DNA of 21,806 bases from an uncultured Collinsella sp. (GTDB taxonomy: Bacteria; Actinomycetota; Coriobacteriia; Coriobacteriales; Coriobacteriaceae): NCBI GenBank assembly GCA_900549135.1, contig URNI01000021.1:1-21806 (forward strand), written 5' to 3'. A program made the position numbers and the translations under genes. How positions within the stretch are numbered: the first letter of the stretch is position 1; every line of letters starts with the position of its first letter. The notes beneath the pieces were generated by a model. The model did not search any database. It saw only the letters and a program-made list of their open reading frames with translations, and had not been told where the DNA came from. Positions 13,691 through 20,622 of this stretch are shown in pieces.

Positions 13691-15256
13691 ATGGATGTTT
13701 CAATGCTGACGGTCGCCCTGCTCGCTTGTCCTCTCGTGTTCTCCCTGATTATGGCTGCGCTCCCCAAGACGACGTCCTACAACGTCTTCGCGGGGCTCAA
13801 CACCATCTCCGTCGCGGCGACCCTTGTCCTTTCGGTCGTCACCGCGGGAACCATGCTCTCGAGCGGGCAGAATATCGACGCCTTGGGCCTGTGGCTCCAT
13901 CTCGATTCGCTCTCGTCGATCTTCGTCCTTCTGGTAGGCATCATTGGGTTCATCACCGGCGTGTACTCCATCTCCTATATCAAGATCGATATCGAGGAGA
14001 AGACCATGCCGGTCGAGCGCACCAAGCAGTACTACGCGCTGTTTAGCCTGTTCGTCTTCACGATGCTGCTCGCCTGCCTGTCCAACAACATCATCCTCAC
14101 CTGGGCGGCGGTCGAGGCCACTACGCTGTCGACCGTGTTCCTCGTGGGCATCTACAAGAACAAGCAGGCGCTCGAGGCGTCTTGGAAGTACGCGATGGTC
14201 TGCACCGCCGGTGTGGCCTTCGGCCTGTTCGGCACGCTGCTCATCTACGCGAACGCCGCCGATATCATGCCCAACGCGCATGAGGCAGCCTTCCTTACCT
14301 CCATCATGCCCTACGCCGACCAGTTCGACCCGATGCTCGTACGCCTCGCGTTCGCGTTTATCGTGATCGGCTTCGGCACCAAGGCGGGCCTGTTCCCCAT
14401 GCACACCTGGCTGCCCGACGCGCACTCCCAGGCTCCGAGCCCAGTCTCCGCGCTGCTCTCGGGCGTGCTGCTCAAGTGCGCCATGCTGGTGATTATCCGC
14501 TTCTACTCCCTGTCCATCATCACGGTGGGCGACACCTATCCGCGAACGCTCCTGCTCATCCTGGGCACGCTGTCCATCCTGGTGGCTGCCCTGTGCATCT
14601 TCAAGCAGGACGATATCAAGCGCCGCTTCGCGTACTCCTCCGTCGACAACGTCGGCGTGGTCGCGCTGTGCCTGGGTATCGGTGGTCCGCTCGGTATCGC
14701 CGCCTGCCTGCTGCACTGCATCTTCCACGGTTTCACGAAGGCGCTCGCCTTCTGCATGGCCGGTAACATCCAGCACATCTACCACACCCGCGACCTGAAC
14801 AAGATCAAGGGCGTCGTCGAGATCGCTCCCGTCACGGCAGCGCTCACCATCATCGCCCTGCTCGCGCTCGCCGCCTTCCCGCCGTTCGCCCTGTTCATCT
14901 CCGAGTTCCTCACCTTCGTGGCCGGCGTCCAGTCCGGTCCCATCTGGGTGGTCGTGCTCGTGGCCATCGGCCTCACCGGCGTGTACTTCGCCCTTACCGG
15001 CATCGCGCTCAAGTCCATCTTCGGCAAGGCGCCCGAGGGCATGAAGCGCCACGAGGTGCCCGCCCTCATGATCATCCCCGAGATCGCCCTCGCGATCGTG
15101 GTCATGTGGTTCGGTATCGCCACCCCGGTCGCCATTACGAGCGGCGTCGAGGATGCAACGTCCGTCGTTTTGAACCAGAGCGTCGAAGAGCTCCACGAGG
15201 CCCCTCTCTACCGCATGGTGTTCAGTTCCCAGACCAAGACAAGTGAGGTGAATTAG
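13691..15256 (+). CDS. hyfF: Hydrogenase-4 membrane subunit F (antiporter-like)
   Basis: A 521-residue polytopic membrane protein of the same superfamily as HyfB and HyfD (E. coli HyfF 526). ILTWAAVEATTLSTVFLVG contains the conserved Glu; FGTKAGLFPMHTWLPDAHSQAPSPVSALLSGVLLKC contains the conserved Lys and the PSPVSALLSG broken-helix motif. QDDIKRRFAYSSVDNVGVVALCLG and HGFTKALAFCMAGNI are further family blocks. It is the subunit nearest to the peripheral arm in group 4 hydrogenases of this type. Its start follows the hyfE stop by 3 bases. It ends 4 bases before hyfG. Phe codons are almost all TTC. Confidence 0.95.
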   Translation: MDVSMLTVALLACPLVFSLIMAALPKTTSYNVFAGLNTISVAATLVLSVVTAGTMLSSGQNIDALGLWLHLDSLSSIFVLLVGIIGFITGVYSISYIKIDIEEKTMPVERTKQYYALFSLFVFTMLLACLSNNIILTWAAVEATTLSTVFLVGIYKNKQALEASWKYAMVCTAGVAFGLFGTLLIYANAADIMPNAHEAAFLTSIMPYADQFDPMLVRLAFAFIVIGFGTKAGLFPMHTWLPDAHSQAPSPVSALLSGVLLKCAMLVIIRFYSLSIITVGDTYPRTLLLILGTLSILVAALCIFKQDDIKRRFAYSSVDNVGVVALCLGIGGPLGIAACLLHCIFHGFTKALAFCMAGNIQHIYHTRDLNKIKGVVEIAPVTAALTIIALLALAAFPPFALFISEFLTFVAGVQSGPIWVVVLVAIGLTGVYFALTGIALKSIFGKAPEGMKRHEVPALMIIPEIALAIVVMWFGIATPVAITSGVEDATSVVLNQSVEELHEAPLYRMVFSSQTKTSEVN

Positions 15257-15260
15257 CACC

Positions 15261-17033
15261 ATGGCAGAACCTGAAAAGAAGGACTACGCTCGTCGCTGCG
15301 AAAGCCACGTCGAGGCCCTGCGTGCTGCAGTGCCGGGCGCTATCGAGAAGGTCGAATGGCAGTGCGAGGACCAGCTGACGATCACCGTCAAGCTGGACCG
15401 TCTGCCCGAGGCCGTCCACTACCTGTATTACGAGCGCTACGGCTGGATTCCTGTGATTGTCGGCAACGACGAGCGCAGCCTGTGCGGCCGTTACGCCGTG
15501 TACTACGTCATCTCCATGGAGGGGGAGGACCCCGGCTGGGTTACCGTGCGTGCCGAGGTCGACCCCGCCAAGATGACGTTCCCGTCCGTGACGCCGTTCG
15601 TCCCCGCCTGCGTGTGGGGCGAGCGCGAGCTGCGCGATATGTTTGGCCTGATTCCCGAGGGTCTGCCCGACCGCCGTCGCCTGGTGCTTCCCGACGATTG
15701 GCCCAGCGGGCTGTACCCGTTGCGCAAGGATTCGATGGATTACCGTTTCCGCCCCGCCCCCGCGAGCGACATGGAAAACTACGAATTCCTGGCCGACACC
15801 AAGGGTAAGGAGACTACGCTTGTCCCCATGGGACCGCTGCACATCACCTCCGACGAGCCCGGCCACTTCCGCCTGTTCGTTGAGGGCGAGACGATCGTCG
15901 ATGCCGACTACCGTCTGTTCTACGTGCACCGCGGCATGGAGAAGGTCGCCGAGACGCGCCTGAACTATGACGCCGTGACGTTCCTCGCCGACCGCATCTG
16001 CGGCATCTGCGGCTGCGCCCACTCGGTGGCCTATGCCGAGGCCGTCGAGCGCGCCCAGGGCATTCATGTCCCGCCGCGCGCCCAGTACATCCGCGCCATC
16101 ATGCTCGAGGTCGAGCGTCTGCACTCACACCTGCTCAATATTGGCCTCGCATCGCACTACACCGGCTTCGACTCCGGCTTCCAGCAGTTCTTCCGCGTCC
16201 GCGAGAAGTCCATGGACCTGGCCGAGAAGCTCTCCGGTCACCGCAAGACCTACGGCCTCAACGTGATCGGCGGCGTGCGTCGCGACATTTTGGCCGAGCA
16301 GAAGCTCTCCACGCTCACGACCATCCACCAGCTGCGCTCCGAGGTTCAGGAGCTCGTCGACGTCTTGCTCTCCACGCCCAACTTTATTGAGCGTACGAGT
16401 GGCATCGGCATCTTGGACCGCAAGATCGCACGCGACTTCTCGCCGGTCGGCCCGCTCATGCGTGGCTCGGGCTATGCCCGCGACGTGCGCTTCGACCATC
16501 CCTTCGACGGCTACGCCGATCCGGACGTTCAAAAGATGCACGCCGCCACGGCTGACACCTGCGATGCCTTCGGCCGTACCGCCGTTCGCATCCAGGAGGT
16601 CTACGATTCGATCGATATGATCGAGACCATGCTCGAGAACTGCCCGTCGGGCCCCATCCTCACCACGGATTGGAAGTACACCCCGCACAAGTACGCCATC
16701 GGCGCCACCGAGGCGCCGCGCGGCGAGGACGTGCACTGGGCCATGCTCGGCAACAACCAGAAGTGCTACCGCTGGCGCGCCAAGGCGGCCACGTACAGCA
16801 ACTGGCCGGTCCTGCGCTACATGTTCCGCGGCAACACCGTGGGCGATGCGGCGCTGATCGTTGGCTCGCTCGACCCGTGCTATTCCTGCACCGACCGCGT
16901 GACGGTGACCGATGTCGCCGCCAAGCGCGACCACGTGCTCGACAAGGAGCAGTTCGAGAACGTCTGGCGCGACAAGTCGCCGCTTGCGGGCGAGGGCACC
17001 ATGGCCGCTCCGCTCGATGAGGAGGCGCTCTAA
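15261..17033 (+). CDS. hyfG: Hydrogenase-4 NiFe large subunit
   Basis: A 590-residue fusion of a NuoC-like domain (about 1-165, including the WGERELRDMFGLIPEGLPDRRRLVLPDDWP block) and a NuoD-like catalytic domain (about 185-590). The NiFe ligands are C247 and C250 in RICGICGCAH and C540 and C543 in DPCYSCTDR. It reduces protons to H2 at a NiFe(CN)2CO site. Residues after R546 (VTVTDVAAKRDH... to the end, 44 residues) correspond to the C-terminal extension that HycI removes in E. coli HycE after Arg, so cleavage at R546/V547 is predicted. The protein is slightly longer than E. coli HyfG (about 555-571). AGTGAGGTG before the ATG is the ribosome binding site. It is a group 4a-type enzyme by neighbourhood. 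Confidence 0.96.
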   Translation: MAEPEKKDYARRCESHVEALRAAVPGAIEKVEWQCEDQLTITVKLDRLPEAVHYLYYERYGWIPVIVGNDERSLCGRYAVYYVISMEGEDPGWVTVRAEVDPAKMTFPSVTPFVPACVWGERELRDMFGLIPEGLPDRRRLVLPDDWPSGLYPLRKDSMDYRFRPAPASDMENYEFLADTKGKETTLVPMGPLHITSDEPGHFRLFVEGETIVDADYRLFYVHRGMEKVAETRLNYDAVTFLADRICGICGCAHSVAYAEAVERAQGIHVPPRAQYIRAIMLEVERLHSHLLNIGLASHYTGFDSGFQQFFRVREKSMDLAEKLSGHRKTYGLNVIGGVRRDILAEQKLSTLTTIHQLRSEVQELVDVLLSTPNFIERTSGIGILDRKIARDFSPVGPLMRGSGYARDVRFDHPFDGYADPDVQKMHAATADTCDAFGRTAVRIQEVYDSIDMIETMLENCPSGPILTTDWKYTPHKYAIGATEAPRGEDVHWAMLGNNQKCYRWRAKAATYSNWPVLRYMFRGNTVGDAALIVGSLDPCYSCTDRVTVTDVAAKRDHVLDKEQFENVWRDKSPLAGEGTMAAPLDEEAL

Positions 17034-17034
17034 T

Positions 17035-17751
17035 ATGCTGAAGCTTTGGAAGGTCAACGCCAAGGCCGGCGACGCGACGGTCAAGTACCCGTTTGCGCCG
17101 TTCCCCACCAACAAGGACATGCGCGGCAAGCCCGAGCACAATGCCGAGCTCTGCATCGCCTGCGGTGCCTGCGGCGTGGCGTGCCCGGCCGATGCCATTC
17201 GCATGGACACCGACCTTGCGGCCGATACCATTACCTGGTCGATCGACTATGGTCGCTGCATCTTCTGCGGCCGCTGCGAGGAAGCCTGCCCCATGGAGGC
17301 CATCAAGCTCACCGAGGAGTTTGAGCTGGCCGTCATGAGCAAGGACGACCTCACCAGCAAGAGCGTTTATACGCTCGAGCACTGTTCGCGTTGCGGCAAG
17401 CCGTTTGCCCCGCACAAGGAGATCGACTACGCCAAGCGCCTGCTGCAAAAGGCCGGCGGCATGGAGGCCGAGCAGGCTGCCCGTACCGTCGGTATGTGCC
17501 AGGAGTGCAAGCGCGAGCTCGACGCCCTGCGCGCCGCTTCGGCCGTAAAGACCGGCAACGCGCGCGGAATGGCTGCCAACGAGACGCTTGCGTCCGGTGA
17601 GCCCCAGGGCCCCGGCATGGAGTATCTGGGCGGCCACGGCGTGAACCCGGAGTATATCGACCGCGAGCTCAACCCCGATGCGCCCGAGATTCCCGCCGGT
17701 CCGGCGCCGGTCGAGGGCATCATCATGGATTTTGATACGAAGGAGGAGTAA
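17035..17751 (+). CDS. hyfH: Hydrogenase-4 4Fe-4S subunit H (NuoI-like)
   Basis: A 238-residue protein; E. coli HyfH has 181. Two [4Fe-4S] motifs, CIACGACGVACP and CIFCGRCEEACP (about residues 40-85), define the NuoI/HycF family. A downstream pair, CSRCGKPFAP and CQEC, about 40 residues apart, forms a likely zinc-ribbon or rubredoxin-like site also present in HycF. The last 60-70 residues (MAANETLASGEPQGP... to DFDTKEE) are an acidic, Gly/Pro-rich tail without known counterpart. It passes electrons from HyfA to HyfI. The ATG at 17035 comes 1 base after the hyfG stop, with GAGGAGG inside hyfG as ribosome binding site. Longer upstream starts would run within hyfG and are not credible. Confidence 0.92.
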   Translation: MLKLWKVNAKAGDATVKYPFAPFPTNKDMRGKPEHNAELCIACGACGVACPADAIRMDTDLAADTITWSIDYGRCIFCGRCEEACPMEAIKLTEEFELAVMSKDDLTSKSVYTLEHCSRCGKPFAPHKEIDYAKRLLQKAGGMEAEQAARTVGMCQECKRELDALRAASAVKTGNARGMAANETLASGEPQGPGMEYLGGHGVNPEYIDRELNPDAPEIPAGPAPVEGIIMDFDTKEE

Positions 17752-17753
17752 CC

Positions 17754-18536
17754 ATGGCCGAACCCACGCTTTTGCCCGAGCGGCTTCAGTACCGCCCGAC
17801 CAAGATCGAGCTCGACGAGAGCATCGAGAAGGCCAAGGCGACCCTTCTTAAGAAGATCAAGCGCTCGGTGTACGTCTACCGCGTTGACTGCGGCGGCTGC
17901 AACGGCTGCGAGATCGAGATCTTCGGTTCCATCACGCCCGTCTTCGACGTCGAGCGCTTTGGCATCAAGGTCGTGCCCTCGCCCCGTCACGCCGACGTGC
18001 TGCTGTACACCGGCGCCGTGACGCGTGCCATGCGCATGCCGGCCCTGCGCGCCTTTGAGGCTGCACCCGATCCCAAGATCGTGGTGTCCTATGGCGCGTG
18101 CGGCTGCACCGGCGGCATCTTCTATGACAACTACTGCGTCTGGGGCGGCACGGACAAGATTCTGCCGGTCGATGTCTATATCCCCGGCTGCCCGCCCAGC
18201 CCCGCGCAGACCATCTACGGCTTTGCCATGGCCCTCGGCCTGCTGGACCAAAAGCTCCATGCCGAGACCACGGTGGAGGCCGCCGGCGAGCAGGCCGATA
18301 TCCTGCACCCCGGCGTGCCGTACAAGCTGCGCGTTGCCATCGAGCGCGAGGCTCGCGCCATGAGCGGCTACCGTTACGGCCGCGACCTGGCCAACGAGTT
18401 TATGGACACGCTCGAGGGTGCGCCCAAGGGCGATATCCGCGGTGCCATGGCACTGCTCATCGACAAGCAGGACGATCCGCGCCGCGTTGAGGTCTACTCG
18501 GCGCTGCAGGATCTGGTGCTAGCCGGAGGTCGCTAG
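17754..18536 (+). CDS. hyfI: Hydrogenase-4 small subunit (NuoB-like)
   Basis: A 260-residue NuoB-family subunit (E. coli HyfI 252) that binds the [4Fe-4S] cluster proximal to the NiFe site. Cys ligand regions are VDCGGCNGCEIEI (46, 49, 52), SYGACGCTGG (116, 118) and YIPGCPPSP (146). It has no Tat signal peptide, as expected for the cytoplasm-facing group 4 enzymes. The N-terminal ~38 residues are a charged helix-like lead. AGGAGGAGTAACC precedes the ATG; the gene starts 2 bases after hyfH and abuts hycH without a gap. Confidence 0.95.
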   Translation: MAEPTLLPERLQYRPTKIELDESIEKAKATLLKKIKRSVYVYRVDCGGCNGCEIEIFGSITPVFDVERFGIKVVPSPRHADVLLYTGAVTRAMRMPALRAFEAAPDPKIVVSYGACGCTGGIFYDNYCVWGGTDKILPVDVYIPGCPPSPAQTIYGFAMALGLLDQKLHAETTVEAAGEQADILHPGVPYKLRVAIEREARAMSGYRYGRDLANEFMDTLEGAPKGDIRGAMALLIDKQDDPRRVEVYSALQDLVLAGGR

Positions 18537-19118
18537 ATGGAGCTCACGGACCGCTCTGGTTACTTTGCGGGCCCCGGCATGCTCGGCGGCTCCTTTGGCG
18601 ATGCCTCGCGCGCAAGCGACGAGGCCGCCGAGGGCGTCGCCGACCCCTGCCTGGGCCATGCGCCCGACCAGGTGGTCTTCTATGAGCTCACGCGTAAGTT
18701 TGTGGAGACCGAGGAAGACGTTCCCCAGGAGGCCTGCGACGTGCTGTACTACACGCTCGCCGTGGGCCACCACACCGGCGTGCTCGATTGCTTTGAGCCG
18801 CGCCTGTCGGTGCCGGTGGATGTGTTCTATTCACTCGTCAACGCGTTGCCGGAGGGGGAGGCCAAGACCAAGTTCGAGGCCATCCGCTCCTTTGGCGAGT
18901 GCCAGCTCGACAAGGCGGCGGTGCCGTCGCTGCTCGAGGCCTGCGACACGCTGCTCGACGAGCGCGGTTTTCGCGGATCTGCCAAGGCCGGCATCTCGGT
19001 GTTCGACGACGACTTTGGCCTGCATGCCCAGCAGGTCGCGTTTCTGATGAAGTTCCGCGATCTGGTTGAGCGCGTGCGCGATGTGTCGGGCGTGTACCTG
19101 ACGGGAAGGTTGCAGTAA
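18537..19118 (+). CDS. hycH: Formate hydrogenlyase maturation protein HycH/HyfJ family
   Basis: A 193-residue protein against about 136 in E. coli HycH. The region from residue ~45, QVVFYELTRKFVETEEDVPQ, and especially VLYYTLAVGHHTGVLDCFE, aligns by eye with HycH (VVYYSLAIGHHLGVIDC). It is thought to assist assembly or conversion of the hydrogenase large-subunit precursor and is not a structural subunit. An N-terminal lead of about 42 residues (Gly/Ala-rich, MLGGSFGDASRAS) is extra. The start directly follows the hyfI stop with GGAGGT upstream, so the long form is probably real. Its stop overlaps the hycI start (TAATG), implying coupling. Confidence 0.88.
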   Translation: MELTDRSGYFAGPGMLGGSFGDASRASDEAAEGVADPCLGHAPDQVVFYELTRKFVETEEDVPQEACDVLYYTLAVGHHTGVLDCFEPRLSVPVDVFYSLVNALPEGEAKTKFEAIRSFGECQLDKAAVPSLLEACDTLLDERGFRGSAKAGISVFDDDFGLHAQQVAFLMKFRDLVERVRDVSGVYLTGRLQ

Positions 19119-19621
19119 TGGGTCGCGTTGTGGATGGTCGTGTGAACGGCGCCCCGTTTGCGGGTATCGTGCTCACGGCGGGAAGCGTGCTGCGTGCCGA
19201 CGATGCCGCCGGCCCCGTGCTCTCCAAAAAGATGGAGGACGCGCCTCTTGCCGGCTGGTACACCATCGATGGCGGTCAGACGCCCGAGGATGACATCATC
19301 GAGGTCAAGCGCGAGCGTCCGCCTCGCCTGGTCTTGGTCGATGCCGCCGACATGGCACTGCCCGTCGGGTCCATCCGTTTGCTCGACAAGCGCGATGTGG
19401 CCCGCAAGTCGATGTTCAGCACGCATTCGCTTCCTTTGTCGATTTTGATCGAAGAGATTGAACAATCGTGTGATGATATCGTCTTCGTTGGGATTCAGCC
19501 GGGCGACACGGAGTTCTACAACCCCATGTCCCCGGAGGTCTTTGAGGCCGTCGACGCCGTATACGACGCCGTGGCCGCCAACGACTTTTCCCACTTTGTC
19601 CGCTTGGGACAAGAGAAATAG
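19118..19621 (+). CDS. hycI: Hydrogenase maturation endopeptidase HycI
   Basis: A 167-residue protease of the HycI/HybD family (E. coli HycI 156) that cleaves the C-terminal extension of the NiFe large subunit after nickel insertion. Nickel-sensing residues are seen as D28/D29 in AGSVLRADDAAGP, D75 to D78 in LVDAADMALP and H103 in STHSLPLSILIEEI, matching the E. coli positions D16, D62 and H90 in context. IDGGQTPEDDI and FVGIQPGD are further family blocks. Its target here should be HyfG at R546/V547. The first ~12 residues are extra relative to E. coli. It starts within the hycH stop and ends 39 bases before focA. Confidence 0.93.
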   Translation: MGRVVDGRVNGAPFAGIVLTAGSVLRADDAAGPVLSKKMEDAPLAGWYTIDGGQTPEDDIIEVKRERPPRLVLVDAADMALPVGSIRLLDKRDVARKSMFSTHSLPLSILIEEIEQSCDDIVFVGIQPGDTEFYNPMSPEVFEAVDAVYDAVAANDFSHFVRLGQEK

Positions 19622-19660
19622 GAGCGCTTGTCCCTGCTGATTAGGAAAGAAGTGATTGAC

Positions 19661-20500
19661 ATGGCAGATTCCAAGGCAGAATATCCCGCTCCCGATTGCC
19701 TTGCGCCCGCCGCGATCGAGGCCAAGACCGAGGCCGCCGGCGTGACCAAGGCCAACCTGCCGGTCGCAAAGGCCTTTGTTTTGGCGATGTTCGCCGGTGC
19801 GTTCATTGCCTTCGGCGGCCTGTTCTTTACCGTGTTCTTGAGCGATAGCACGCTGGGCTGGGGCGCCCAACGCGTCGTGGGCGGCCTGTGCTTTTGCCTG
19901 GGCCTGGTGCTGGTGCTGGTGTGCGGCGCCGAGCTGTTTACCGGCAATTCGCTTATGGTCTGCGCGCTCAAGAGCAAAAAGATCACCCTGGCTCAGATGC
20001 TCAAGGCTTGGGTCGTCGTGTGGGTCGGCAATTTTGTCGGTGCCTTGTTCATCGTCTTTTTGGTGTATATGGCCGGCATTTACAAGCTCAACGGCGAGGC
20101 GGTCGCCAATTCCATGGTGAGCGTCGCCGCCGGCAAGGTGACGATCGACTGGGTGACGATCTTCTTCCGCGGCATCCTGTGCAATATCTTTGTGTGCCTT
20201 GCCGTGTGGATCGGTACCGCCGGCAAGACCGTGGTCGATAAGGTCGTGGGCATTCTGCTGCCTATCGCCGCCTTTGTGGCCTGCGGTTTTGAGCACTGCG
20301 TCGCCAACATGTACTTTTTGCCCATGGGCGCCGTGATGCATGCATGCGGCTATGGTGCCAAGGTCGCCGGCGCCGATGCGCTCAACGCCGCGGGCATTGC
20401 GTTTAACCTGTCCGCCGCCACGCTGGGCAACATCGTGGGCGGTGCGGTTCTGGTCGCGCTCGGCTACTGGTTTATCTACGCTAAGAAGTCCGAGGCGTAA
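19661..20500 (+). CDS. focA: Formate channel/transporter of the FNT family
   Basis: A 279-residue membrane protein of the formate-nitrite transporter family, a pentameric channel that exports or imports formate. Six hydrophobic segments are visible. Family signatures are CGAELFTGNS (the broken-helix gate, T94), GFEHCVANMYF with the central-pore H211, and LGNIVGGAVLVALGYW near the C-terminus. The N-terminal ~30 residues are soluble and could form the gating helix. The ATG at 19661 is preferred; an in-frame TTG at 19628 lacks a ribosome binding site. No promoter is visible before it and a strong terminator follows, so it is the last gene of the operon, analogous to focB in the E. coli hyf operon. 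FocA versus FocB cannot be separated here; NirC is less likely given the formate context. Confidence 0.92.
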   Translation: MADSKAEYPAPDCLAPAAIEAKTEAAGVTKANLPVAKAFVLAMFAGAFIAFGGLFFTVFLSDSTLGWGAQRVVGGLCFCLGLVLVLVCGAELFTGNSLMVCALKSKKITLAQMLKAWVVVWVGNFVGALFIVFLVYMAGIYKLNGEAVANSMVSVAAGKVTIDWVTIFFRGILCNIFVCLAVWIGTAGKTVVDKVVGILLPIAAFVACGFEHCVANMYFLPMGAVMHACGYGAKVAGADALNAAGIAFNLSAATLGNIVGGAVLVALGYWFIYAKKSEA

Positions 20501-20522
20501 GGTGCCGCCTGTTTGACGTTGG

Positions 20523-20558
20523 GCCTCCCGCGGGGCGTTGCCGTGCGGGAGGCTTTTT
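20523..20558 (+). terminator. Rho-independent terminator of the formate hydrogenlyase operon
   Basis: A perfect 9-bp stem GCCTCCCGC (20523-20531) with GCGGGAGGC (20545-20553), a 13-nt loop and five T residues. It lies 22 bases after focA and separates the locus from the next gene. Confidence 0.93.
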
Positions 20559-20622
20559 GGGTCTGGGGCTCGTTGCCGGGCTTTTGGCCTGTTGTGTTTG
20601 GCTGATGAAAGGGGTAATCGAG

